From contig JAINUG010000167.1 of NCBI GenBank assembly GCA_029706075.1, positions 1,927,001-1,991,000 of the forward strand: a stretch of 64,000 nucleotides of DNA. Reading direction: 5' to 3'. A program made the position numbers and the translations under genes. Positions 1 through 64,000 of the stretch are shown here, piece by piece. This stretch comes from Aldrovandia affinis (taxonomy: Eukaryota > Chordata > Actinopteri > Notacanthiformes > Halosauridae). The notes under the pieces were generated by a model. The model was not told where the DNA came from, searched no databases, and saw only the letters and a program-made list of their open reading frames with translations. Position 1 is the first letter of the stretch. Each line of letters starts with the position of its first letter.

Positions 1-293
1 CAGTGTTCGAAACCCGACTGCGCCAGACCGGCCCTGGCCGAGAGCCCCGATCGGGGGCGGCAATTGGCTGTCCGCCCCAGGGGGAAGGGGAAGGGTGAGC
101 CGGCACGAGCTCGCCGAGAAGCCACGAAGAGTGTCTCCAGAAAGTAAGTTGGCAAGTTCCGTCTTGGAAGCGGTGGATCATCGCTGGCCTCAGGGAATTA
201 GCTTGACCCGGGGGACGGGCGGCGAGTTTGTGGGGGAGGGCAAATCGAAATAAATAGAAGGTATAATTGGCCACTAAATTGGGAGAAAAAAAT
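1..293 (+). mobile_element. tRNA-derived SINE, cut by the window edge
   Basis: It begins with a B-box-like ttcgaaacccg, followed by a GC-rich body (cggcacgagctcgccgagaa) and the tail aattggccactaaattggga. The complete relative on the minus strand at 48865-49225 has a full tRNA-like head. Lies in a phldb2 intron. Confidence 0.7.
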
Positions 294-984
294 AGAAAGA
301 TCTGAAACAAATAAAACGTTTTTGTTTTTTTAAAGGCACTCTTGTTACTGTGGAAAGCTGCTGACTCACTCAGTGAGTGAGACACAAACACCATTTATAG
401 GGTTAGCTAGCTGCAGTCAAATATAAAGTAATTAGCTTTAGTCTGGGCAGACTGATATCCTGTATTCTGTTAAATATTGGCTTATCATCAACCTTCACTC
501 TTCAGAATCCTTTAGCTCTCTGGACTGAAACCTACACGTTATTACCAACACACAATAGCTGGCAATAGCTATAAGACCCCTTTTAAATGCACCCATATCC
601 AGAACACAACTTCCACATTACTCTGTTCTGTGACGTGTGAGTTTAGCAGTGCTTAACCAATGCTCACTGGCATGCATACTTCTGCCAATGACAACAGACT
701 AAATGCTTATCCTATACAACAATTAAGAGTGGACACTTGACACTCCACACAGTCTAATGCCTTCAAATGCCTTTTTAATCTGTGAAATTCATGTCTAGAA
801 ACTTCATGCGGAAATGCATGAAAACATTGTGTTCCCAACTATGATTCAGAGCCAGACTGCAATCAGGAGTGGAGAATTGCTGAGGTCATGAGACCTGGCC
901 CCTCTAGGGGAGTTTGGAGAAATATCACTAACAAATATTTTATGTAATCAGTCTACCCTTGTAGCTAATTCACTACAAGAGTAG
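294..984. other. Intron sequence with nothing recognised
   Basis: AT-rich unique-looking phldb2 intron. No exon-like frame with splice borders, and no repeat that I can name. Confidence 0.5.
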
Positions 985-1497
985 TAGACTGTCATGATTT
1001 TATGAATGGCCACTGAAAATGTACACTTAAAATGTAGCTATCTTTGTGCCCATCACCACTGTCAATGTATGCTACGTTAGCTAACGTTATCCTAAATTAA
1101 CCTATCACCACTGTAAGGTCTGACTAAAAAGTGGTTTGTGTAACAGTCAGCTAGACAGAGACAGCTACATTTGGATAGCGACTACACAAAACTACAACTA
1201 CACACAGTAGTGGTTTGGCTAGCGACTACACAAAACTACACCAGAGATCATCTATTGATAGCACAAGTAGCTATCGATAAAAGATCTCTGGAGATAAATA
1301 GCATTAATCTGCATTAGTCAACTATTTTGTAATGTGAGAAATCTCTACACTAGGCTACATCATGGTTCGCTTGGCTTCAGAGTTACAACTCCCGCTGTGG
1401 AGCAAAGTCGTCCCAAGCGTCACTGTGTCATCTTTGCTGAGCAAAGATTTTGTAGCAACGATGAGATCCGCCTGCTCGTGACAGGTCCACTTCACCA

Positions 1498-1585
<88 letters not shown>

Positions 1586-1740
1586 GTAATGATGATAATG
1601 GTGATGAGCCCAGAAAGCTGTAATCTTGGCTTTGTACAAAATCTTTACTATCCCGAAGTGAAGTCATTTTATTGACAGTAGTTCACCACTTTTATTCCGT
1701 ATTACACTGAATCAGTGTGTAAAAATAAAATAAAAAAAAC
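985..1740 (-). repeat. Unclassified interspersed repeat (family R1), copy A
   Basis: Its reverse complement matches 25125-25500 and 26805-27165 over several hundred bases, for example gtttggctagcgactacaca and caaaactacaccagagatca. It contains the CA tract 1498-1582, so that tract is part of the mobile unit or expanded inside it. No coding frame or terminal inverted repeat was recognised; it may be a non-autonomous DNA element. Confidence 0.6.
1498..1582. repeat. (CA)n microsatellite
   Basis: About 85 bases of nearly pure CA with one GA interruption near 1541. Lies in repeat R1. Confidence 0.95.
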
Positions 1741-1934
1741 TCAGGCCATGACCTCGGTGTCCTCAATGGTAGATACGGCCATGACTGCGATGTGTGGGAA
1801 GGGGAGAGGGAACTGTAAAGGATCACAGACATAAACCACCGGCGGGGAGAGGTGGGAGCTCGTCTGATTCCCTGCTATCGAGAACAGGCCAATGCTCGTC
1901 AACTCACTAAGACACAAAGTGAGCCCAGTGAAGA

Positions 1935-2356
1935 AAAACCACTGGAGCCACTGACAGTATAGAGAGTTTAGAGGTAAGACAGGGACAGGAAGAGGGGGGT
2001 CTGGAGCCATTGACAGTATGAGTTTACGGGGAAGACAGCGATAGGAAGAGGAGGAGGCTGGAGGCCCTGACAGTATGAATTTAGAGGTAAGGCAGTGACA
2101 GGTGGAGGAGGAGCCTGAAGCTACTGACAGTATGAGTTTAGAGGCAAGACAGCGACAGGAAGAGGAGGAGTCTGCAGCCACTGACAGGATGAGTGTAGAG
2201 GTAAGACTGCTACAGGAAGAGGAGGGGTCTGGAGCCACTGACAGAATGAGTCTAGAGGTAAGACTGCTACAGGAAGAGGAGGGGTCTGGAGCCACTGACA
2301 GTATGAGTTTAGAGGCAAGACTGCGACAGGAAGAGGAGGAGCCTGGAGCCACTGAC
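1935..2356. repeat. 57-bp minisatellite touching the exon 10 donor
   Basis: About seven units of 57 bp with diverged outer units. Each inner unit contains gaggcaagac, gacaggaagaggagg and ggagccactgac. Because 57 is a multiple of 3 the plus strand shows an in-frame 19-residue repeat (EARLRQEEEE), which I regard as accidental. The last unit runs into the phldb2 exon 10 donor GTCAGTGGCTCC. Confidence 0.9.
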
Positions 2357-57030
<54,674 letters not shown>

Positions 57031-57033
<3 letters not shown>

Positions 57034-57115
57034 AGTTGAAGTTGAGTTCAAGTCGGTTAATATTTTTCCAGCAAGGAGGAAGAACACCAATCGAACAGAT
57101 ATCCAAACGTACGCG
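57031..57115 (-). CDS. phldb2: phldb2 exon 1: 5' UTR and start codon
   Basis: The minus strand reads AACTATG followed by a consensus donor, GTAAGT, so the exon ends exactly after the ATG (57033-57031). Spliced to exon 2 (GATGTAGAAG...) it gives ATG GAT GTA GAA, that is MDVEAGSR, with A at -3 and G at +4, a strong Kozak context that forms only after splicing. No other ATG lies in the roughly 80 bases upstream on this strand. The 5' end is not defined; the upper limit is set from a TATA-like motif just upstream. Only the last three bases are coding. This reading is inference from frame and splice consensus. Confidence 0.7.
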
Positions 57116-57150
57116 TTTAAGACCCAGTGAAGTTCCCTCTTTTTAAAGCC
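57100..57150 (-). promoter_or_regulatory. phldb2: Candidate phldb2 core promoter (TATA-like)
   Basis: On the minus strand GGCTTTAAAAAGAGG (57150-57136) lies about 105 bases upstream of the start codon. TTTAAAAAG resembles a TATA box and would place initiation near 57110. The upstream flank (57150-57900) has scattered CpG runs, for example gtcgcgcgtgcccgaggcgc near 57794. Position and composition are the only support; there is no transcript evidence. Confidence 0.35.
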
Positions 57151-58298
57151 CGAGTTGTCAGCAGTGCTGAATAGTCTTTCAAAGGTACCGCTCCGGGGTC
57201 AGCACGCTGCGACCTGCCACTTCACCCCCAAAACATGTTCGGTGGCGATCGATGTCACTGCCCCCCTCGCCTGCGTCAACGTGCAATAGCTTCTAGCAAT
57301 GACCTGAAAAAATGTTGTCGGCCGAGAAGGGGAGTGTCCCACCGACGGCCAGGACTGTCCGAAAATAAACATGATCACTGACACCACAAAACTGTGATGA
57401 ACTTGTTTAACGGGCATTCCTCTGCATTTGGGTAACATCTGGAATGTATTGGGGGGGGGGGGGTTCACCAGAAAGTGTATTTTTTAGCGGCGAAATAGAC
57501 CTGTTTAAATTAACCAACGGATCACGTAAGCATAATTTAATTAGTCATCCGGGGATACTTGTGATAAAGAACAAAGAGTCACGCATCGGTTTAAAATAGC
57601 TCAGGGCAACACTTTAACAGCAAATACAACCAGTACGATATCCTGTTTGCATTCAACTCTATTGCATCCCCTACCGTGTCTGTCAAACTGAGCGCCTCCA
57701 TCTCGTCCTCACACACCAGTTGCAGTTATACCACGCAACAGGCACAGATTGCGATTCTATGCAACAATCGCAGAATCATCCTCGAATTGAGCAGTCGCGC
57801 GTGCCCGAGGCGCGAGCAGGAGGCTTGGATACGGAAGGCTTCTCGAGTTAGAAAAGAGGAACCTTTTCCAGTGTAAACAGGAAGCCATTTCTCTGGGATA
57901 AATGCCCGGCCATGAATTTTTCAGAAATGTCTCGGGAAGTTTCCTTTCGGTCTCTGACAAAGACGGTTAGGCTACTATCGGCTACTTTCCTCTGTTTTCT
58001 GAATAATAGACAACCTAACTACGCTGGCAATGAATGAACGTGGAACTAACTATCCTCACATTTAACACGTTTGATTTACTGATTGCATGTTACTGTTCAG
58101 AAAGTCTAATATTACAGCATTTAAAGCTGAAGTGTTTTTCTTTGGAATACTTTCGGGAATGCCGACGATTCCATGGCGGTATCTACAGGCCATCTGATTA
58201 ATTGGAAAGGAGGGACAAATTGGAATTGCAGGAGGCATGGGGTCTCAAAAACAGACTCAGACGGGTATTAGCCATCAACACAAAAATTCAAGATTTGA
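57151..58298. other. Upstream of phldb2
   Basis: Modest CpG content to 57900, then ordinary intergenic sequence. No gene recognised on either strand. A G run at 57451-57462. Confidence 0.45.
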
Positions 58299-58408
58299 GA
58301 ATTTTATTTGCCACCTGCAACAAGAGTACTAGTACATTGGAATTCTTACTCCAGCTCTTTACCACCATATTCAATGCAAAATACTAAATATAGGTGCAAA
58401 ATCCAATA
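58299..58408 (-). mobile_element. LINE 3' end fragment, second copy
   Basis: Matches 56749-56845, with ccacctgcaacaagagtact and a small insertion near 58382. Confidence 0.55.
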
Positions 58409-59658
58409 AATACATACAACCCTGTTGTGATTCTCTATTTTAGCCTCTGGTTGAATTCCTGAGACCTGCATGACTGGAATAACAAAGTACAGAAATAATG
58501 TTTTCTCCACGTTACTTCACGTAACATTGCCTGTCACCTGCGATACCTCACCGTCTCTGCTGTTTCTACCCACTGTCCTCTTCTTTATACTATTTATGTC
58601 ACCGTATTTTTACTTTGGGTTACCTCTCGTCCTGTGCATTTGTACAAATCTCTTGGCATCCTGTGGTGGAAGACCGAGACCAGTACGGAAGGCCCAGGGG
58701 ACTTCCTGTGAGCACAGGGGGCCCCATATGTGTTTATGAGCACAGGGGACCGACGAGCTGGGGAGTGCATCTCTCTCTCTGACGAGATCTGACGAGCTCC
58801 CCTGCTTTTACTCACAGTGAAAGGGTGAACATAAAACGCAACTGGAAAAATAGAGACTGGAATTTTTTTTTAAAGAAAACAGTGCTGGTTCCGAGTGGGT
58901 TTACTTACAGCAGAAGAATATTCCTCTCCTCCAATATTTATGGCTCTCTTCCTGTTCCTATAACTCTCCAAAGCTGCTTCTTTAAACCCCCCGTTTGATT
59001 CACACTCCCCCCCTCCCCATCAAAGGAAACCCCTTCAAATCCGTCTGCCTTTTTGTCTTGTCTATCTGTCATCCCGTCTTTCTTCTGCGACTATATTGTG
59101 ACTGATACCTTGACCCAGAGAGGTCCCACCATGTCTACTCAGGGTGTGGTTTGGAGTTGTCAAACAGGACTTCTGACCCAATCCAATAATCATGTCTATG
59201 GAGAGCCTCTGCTCTTGGACAGCGGACAGAGAGAGGGAGTGACTGAGAATCTTGCCTGTAAGGCTACATCTCTGGGACAAACAGAACAAATCAAATGGTG
59301 TGGAACAGAGTCAGCTAGACAAACACTTTCACTGTCTGGGCCTCTTTATGAGCCCTCCCTGCTCCCGTGCAGCAGGACATGAAGGGCCCTTGGCTACAGC
59401 TGAAACACTCCTCCGGTGCCTCGTTTGTACCTGTGCACAGCACACACTCCCCCTGCCCCTGGAAATACTTTTAAACTGAATCAGTGCTGTTATTTTAACA
59501 TCCTCAGAAGAGACAAAGCAGTTAATACACTACCTGAGAAAGCACAGCGGAGTGTAGGCGTTAGTGTCGTCTCTCTCTCCCAATTGTAAACACCCTGTCT
59601 CTGGTCACAGCTCCTTACTTTCATTATACCAAATTACTTTTTTAAGAATCATTTCATG

Positions 59659-59664
59659 TTTATT
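59659..59664 (-). terminator. plcxd2: Candidate plcxd2 polyadenylation signal
   Basis: AATAAA on the minus strand, 246 bases past the plcxd2 stop codon. It is the nearest canonical hexamer I noticed. Inference from position only. Confidence 0.4.
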
Positions 59665-59909
59665 CTCTTTAGAACAAACACTAAGCCAAAAATGGATCAG
59701 TAAATGTACATACAACATACTGGCAATGTGTTTATGTGTCATATATATGTGTGTGTCTGTGTGTTTGTGTGCCTATCCTTACTGCTCTTCTGAACACATT
59801 GCAGATTGACCTGTTCAACGCAGTGCACACCACTAAAGCAGGTTGCCTGTTTACGCAATTGTCACTCTGGTCATGTGATCACTGGTCACATGATTGCAGA
59901 TCTCTCTGG

Positions 59910-60063
59910 TCACGTCATGGCAAGGCTGGGGAGCAGGAGGTTGTTGAGGTTGATAACAGTGGTGGCAAAGTCCACCAGCTCCACAAAGTCAGAGGTTATG
60001 ATGTTGACCCCATTGGCTCCAGGCTTCTGAGCCTCTACCCAGGCCATGATGGTGGGCAGATTC
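59910..60063 (-). CDS. plcxd2: plcxd2 terminal coding exon
   Basis: The acceptor is CCCTCTCCAG. The first base completes Arg, then NLPTIMAWVEAQKPGANGVN and IITSDFVELVDFATTVINLN precede NLLLPSLAMT and a TGA stop at 59912-59910. QKPGA.GVNIITSDFV is the conserved closing strand of the X domain, which contributes to the barrel. A minisatellite lies directly upstream of the acceptor in the intron (60066-60248). The gene ends about 2.9 kb upstream of phldb2 exon 1, in the same direction, as in human. Confidence 0.9.
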
Positions 60064-60065
60064 CT

Positions 60066-60248
60066 GGAGAGGGAGGAGAAAGAGCAGTGACACAGGGATT
60101 TCCAGGGGGAGGAGAAAGAGCAGCGACACAGGGATTCCCAGGGGGAGGAGAAAGAACAGCGACAGGGATTCCCAGGGGGAGGAGAAAGAACAGTGACAGG
60201 GATTCCCAGGGGGAGGAGAAAGAACAGCGACACAGGGATTCCCAGTAG
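60066..60248. repeat. 36-bp minisatellite upstream of the plcxd2 last exon
   Basis: About five units of gggattcccagggggaggag and aaagaacagcgacac, starting two bases beyond the acceptor of the terminal plcxd2 exon. On the minus strand this provides a CT-rich tract (CTCCTCCCCCTGG) at the acceptor. Confidence 0.9.
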
Positions 60249-61162
60249 AGGACAGCCACAAAGGGACTTTTCCCCACTGTGACTTCCACTGTGACTTTAA
60301 TACGTGCTATCCACATCTTCAGTAAGGCAGGAGGCATGTTCCTGCTGGGCACAGTGGTACCGATCCAGCTGAAGACCTGCATTCTCCAGAGTGGCTGAAC
60401 ACCCCACGCTCACAGACCACAAAAGAAATAAACCTACCTGTGCCATCTGCTGCAGTGCCTGAGTCCTCTGTTTCATGAAAGGTCTTTCCCCCACCACCGC
60501 TGGCATGCTGCGTGACAGTTATGTTTAGTGCCCAGTGGCTGAGGGCTTCACTTTATGCAAGTCCACCAATTTCATTATTATGTGGAAGCAGTGAAATACA
60601 ATATGATTTTAGGTCCAATATGACCTTGCTTATTCTTATTATGTCAATTAAACAAAATCGATGACCTGTCCTGTCGTTAAGATGGCTACCCCCTTGTTGT
60701 TCAGACATACTGAAAGATGGACCTGCCCACAGACCAGACAATTCAGTGAAACTCGGTATAAAAATATCAGATAATTGATTGTGGCCCAAATATCTCCTAG
60801 TCCCTCTGGGCAGAAAGCCAGCACCCTGACCAGTGCTTCAACACAGTGGAGACAAAACCAGGAAATGGGCTGCTTGCGCTGGATGTTTATCCTGGGAGGG
60901 ATAATAAACAATCCTGTTCCTTTGACCTCTGGCATCCTCCAGGTCATGCAATTAATCTGCTTCCTCATGTCCATTTAAGACTTCCTGCTAGATCAACCGG
61001 GATCACCCTTGTCTCAGCAGTATCATACAATAATCTATACAATCAACAACAGAGCCATAGCTGTACACGTGTCTCTGTTTCAGCCTTACTCTCCAAACTC
61101 CCCCTGTCTTCTGACTGTCTCTCACTCTCCCCATTCTCCAAACTTCAGAGGCAGCTTCTGGG
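60249..61162. other. plcxd2 last intron, unique part
   Basis: No recognised feature. Confidence 0.4.
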
Positions 61163-61316
61163 TATATGTGGTTCTGTGTGGCTCAGTGGGTAGAACATGG
61201 CATTGACAACGCTTAAGTTGTGGGTTCAATTCCCACTGGGACCACATATACTGAAAAATGTATATATTCATTACTATAACTAGCTTTGGATAAAAGCATC
61301 TGCTAAATGGCATATA
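61163..61316 (+). mobile_element. tRNA-derived SINE (HpaI-like)
   Basis: A box tggctcagtgg (61179-61189), B box ggttcaattcc (61223-61233), and 3' end tttggataaaagcatctgct, the L2-type tail seen in salmonid HpaI-like SINEs. Not a working tRNA gene. Confidence 0.85.
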
Positions 61317-61318
61317 TA

Positions 61319-61540
61319 CAGTGGGGAAAATACGTTTTTCACCCTCTGCTGATTTTGGGAGTTTGCCCCCTTACAAATAAATGTTTAAAATTCATATAAT
61401 GTGATTTTCTGGGATTTTTTTTATATTCAGTCTCTCACTGTTAAGATGAACCTACCATGAAAATGATAGATCGTTCCTTTCTTTGTAAGGGGGCAAACTC
61501 ACAAAATCAGCAGGGGGTGAAATACTTATTTTCCCCACTG
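61319..61540. mobile_element. Tc1/mariner-type MITE
   Basis: 222 bp, inverted ends cagtggggaaaatacg and tacttattttccccactg, TA on each side. Interior AT-rich, no frame. Confidence 0.88.
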
Positions 61541-62054
61541 TATATAAATGGCGAGATGGAGACAAAGAGTAGAAAAATAAATGTTAGGGGAGAAGAAAAA
61601 GAGTAAGAAGAAGGTTGAGACTGAAAGAAGAGAGAGAGAGAGAGATGACACAGACTTGTGCTCCACAACACATTGGCACCATCTGTTGGCTGCTGTCAGA
61701 ACTTACAAAGACAAGCAGAAATCTGAGTAAAAAAATTACATTACATTACCCCATGGTTCAGCAGACAACCTCATTCAGGGTAATACCACCTTGTTTATAC
61801 CCCTGGAAATCTCCTCAATTGATCCAGGTTAAGTAGCTTACCCAAGCATATAAGATAAGTGTCTCACCCTGTTCCCTAGCCAAAGCCTGGTTCCTCAACC
61901 CCTACAGCAGTACTGGGCAGGAGAAGAGCAGATAGACAGAATTAACCCCGAACCCCATCCGCTTCAGGAGAGAGGTGCTGATATGTAGCACTGCAGGCGC
62001 TTGCACACACGTGCATGTACTACGCTTTGCATGCATGCCCGCGGCAGTGCATAC
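61541..62054. other. plcxd2 last intron, 5' part
   Basis: Contains a short GA run (61630-61642). Nothing else. Confidence 0.4.
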
Positions 62055-62296
62055 CTCTCCACCAGATGGTTGCGGAGCCCCTTGATGAGACCTCTGATGA
62101 TGGTCTTGACCCGGGGGGTGAGGATGGCCTGGGACACATGGAAGGAGCCATACTGCGCCCTCTCCCCCAACGTGGTCTCCAGGAACTGGATCAGCTTGTA
62201 GACATCTGTGGTGTTGGCCCAGGGGGCAGGGATCTTACTTCCTGGCCACAAATGGGGGCAGTCATCTGCCAAGGGGTGGTGGTAAAACACTATGAC
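62055..62296 (-). CDS. plcxd2: plcxd2 penultimate exon (PI-PLC X domain, C-terminal half)
   Basis: The exon is 242 bp, acceptor CCTCCCAG, donor GAGAG/GTATGC. It encodes VIVFYHHPLADDCPHLWPGS, KIPAPWANTTDVYKLIQFLE, TTLGERAQYGSFHVSQAILT and PRVKTIIRGLIKGLRNHLVE. PLCXD2 is a small cytosolic/nuclear protein with only a phosphatidylinositol-specific phospholipase C X domain, expected to cleave inositol phospholipid head groups. The catalytic His-containing strands are in earlier exons beyond base 64000. The IPAPWANT, SFHVSQAILTPRVKT and LETTL.ER segments are specific to the PLCXD2/PLCXD1 group. The exon ends in phase 2 and completes an Arg codon with the next exon. It shows no frame damage. Confidence 0.92.
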
Positions 62297-62502
62297 CTGG
62301 GAGGAGAGGGAAGAAAGTGTTAGTTAGTTAGCTTTATTTGACAATAAAAAAAATAGATATACACAATGCGAACACACATACCCTTGATACATTACATTAA
62401 TGCCGCAAATTACAGGATAACACAAAAAAGTGTTTCCATTATTTCCATTGTGGTCCTCTATATGGCGATCCAAGTGAGTGAAGCCAATCACATATCATAA
62501 TT

Positions 62503-62930
62503 AGAGATGCACCGATATGAAAATCATGGACCGATACCGATAATTTCAATAACACAATCGGCTGATACTGATAATTGATTATTTATTGTCCTATTTGTGC
62601 ACTGGCAAAAAAAAAAAAATTCTTCATTATACTTTTCAATGAGCACAAATTAAATCATACAAATGTAAAAATAAAAAATAAACAGCTTTTATTGTAACAT
62701 TCCTTCACATACTCATTGTACTGTGCTACATGTCTTACTTGTAGATGGCTGATGATTTGATGTATTAAAGTGTTGCCTCCTCTTGAAATCGCACTGGAGC
62801 ATTTGTTACAAATAGCAAATTGCTTGTCTTTCTCCGACAACTTGTAATGTGCCCACATAGCCAAAATGTTATTCGCTTGAAAGTGTCAACAAAAACAGCA
62901 TGTCTGAAAGCAAGCATGCATTAGAGCTGG
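62503..62930 (-). mobile_element. hAT element remnant with BED zinc finger
   Basis: agagatgcaccgatatgaaa at 62503 is a hAT terminal type. The minus strand at 62864-62655 encodes MAMWAHYKLSEKDKQFAICN, KCSSAISRGGNTLIHQIISH LQVRH: a BED-type finger (CxxC...HxxxxH) that begins hAT transposases. The catalytic part is missing. Confidence 0.75.
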
Positions 62931-63075
62931 GTAATAACCAAATTTTACACCGTTATCGTAATTTCAATCGTCAACCGCGGCAAATTTACAAATTGTCAAT
63001 AATTGCGGTTAGGCATTGCTGCCTATAATTCCTGTATTCGTTTTGGCCTTTTTCCATCTGCAACACACAACACAG

Positions 63076-63160
63076 TAGGGCTGTCCCTGACTAAAACAAA
63101 TCTTGGTCGACCAACAGTCGTCCGTTTTTTCCGATTGGTCGAAACTTTTTTTTTTTTTTG
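63076..63160. mobile_element. hAT-like terminal fragment
   Basis: tagggctgtccctgactaaa with ttggtcgaccaac is a common fish hAT-type end. The rest may resume after 63866, interrupted by the next element. Confidence 0.45.
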
Positions 63161-63167
63161 CTATAGG

Positions 63168-63865
63168 CGAGGTTTCCACCAAAAATTTCCAGGAACTTGT
63201 AGTCGCAGGAACCATTTTCAAGGAATGAAAAGGTTCCTTCAATCCATTACGTCTGCGTTTCCACAGGGGTCTGAAGAACCGCAAAGATTATGCAAATTAG
63301 TCCACTGACGCCGAAGAACGCGACGGACTGACATCATATTTGTGCGTCACTGCAACAACCTAGAACATGGAGGTTTGGTCATGTTAGGCGTGTTTACACC
63401 GAAAATTGCCTATATTTAACTAAATCTTCATTAGAAAATTTCACAAAATACATTTTTTGATTCAGTACGCCTTAGGTGATTTAACTAGGGTGGTCTTAAT
63501 TAATTAAATACAACATTAAAAGATCGCTCATTTTTACATTTTATTTAATTCGGTCGCGTTTCTAAAAACCTGCCTCCCAGAAAGGCATTTAGTATGAAAA
63601 ACAAACCAAACCAAAACATACAACACAACGCAATGTAATTCAGTCAACGCTGGAAAAGAGACGAACAGCACTGCTAGCCCCACCTCCAAAATTTCCGCAA
63701 CATTCGAAAAGACCTACCTCCTGACTAGAAACATTTTGGGGGGTAAATAAGTCCCCTGAGCTACATTCTGATGCTGGTTGCTGCTACTTCCGTTTCCTGA
63801 TATGAAGATAATTACCATAAAGGTCCCAAGTTCCTGGGAAAAGTTCCTGCGGTGGAAACGCGCCT
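63168..63865. mobile_element. MITE with GGCG.GTTTCCACC ends
   Basis: Left ggcgaggtttccaccaaaaa with ccaggaacttg pairs with right aagttcctgg and tgcggtggaaacgcgcc. About 700 bp, no transposase frame. Confidence 0.7.
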
Positions 63866-64000
63866 TAAATGACACACCCTATTTGTTTTAATAAATACAA
63901 CTATATGCACACTGCGCTTGTCTCATGTTTTATAACTTTCTTAAGTGAATGACACAAATGAGTAACAATAGGCTAATGACTTTATGGAGCTGGAGTTCAA

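Noticed and set aside
59989-60382. Repeated Ser/Pro/Leu-rich minus-strand frames near the plcxd2 end
   Set aside because: They translate the 36-bp minisatellite upstream of the true acceptor.
61163-61250. tRNA gene
   Set aside because: A and B boxes are present, but the cloverleaf is imperfect and an L2-type tail follows; it is a SINE.

Overview
This window is vertebrate nuclear DNA, almost certainly from a ray-finned (teleost-type) fish. It has large introns, short exons with GT/AG borders, long CA microsatellites, many minisatellites and a typical fish transposon load: Tc1, Harbinger, piggyBac and hAT elements, L1-, L2- and RTE-type LINEs, and tRNA-derived SINEs. There are no bacterial-type operons, rRNA genes or CRISPR arrays. 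The species cannot be fixed from the sequence alone.

Two protein-coding genes are present, both on the minus strand. The last two coding exons of plcxd2 (62296-62055 and 60063-59910) encode the C-terminal half of a PI-PLC X-domain protein; its earlier exons lie beyond base 64000. Downstream in the same direction is phldb2 (LL5-beta). Its start codon is the last three bases of exon 1 (57033-57031), and nine further exons down to 2485-2357 join in frame to give the first 782 codons: an N-terminal FHA module, a long Ser/Pro/Arg-rich region and the start of the coiled coil. The rest of the coiled coil and the PH domain lie beyond base 1. The plcxd2-phldb2 order and orientation match the human PLCXD2-PHLDB2 neighbourhood, which supports both identifications.

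The introns hold most of the unusual structure. phldb2 exons 2 and 3 sit in a 556-bp tandem duplication (47623-48178 and 48179-48734) followed by a diverged inverted piece of exon 3. Minisatellites start at or near the 5' splice sites of exons 10, 9 and 4, and two of them repeat donor-like sequence. Intron 3 carries a nested transposon stack: a Tc1 element (32451-41603) is split by a piggyBac (32588-40191), which holds an L1-clade LINE (32608-36404, 15-bp target duplication), two SINEs (12-bp duplications) and a hAT MITE (8-bp duplication). An L2-clade LINE follows (about 42380-46364).

Other notable elements are an RTE-type LINE derivative that keeps only its endonuclease frame (8343-9886) and three related Harbinger-like elements (13639-15134, 50967-51330, 51334-52635) with CAG/CTG target duplications. 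The first Harbinger copy appears to be a deletion derivative in which a Myb-like gene and an oppositely oriented transposase gene were joined tail to tail; all three copies carry a piece of an L2 LINE. I see no complete new cellular system. The most novel material is the exon duplication, the splice-donor minisatellites, the Harbinger/LINE composite family and the datable transposon nest.
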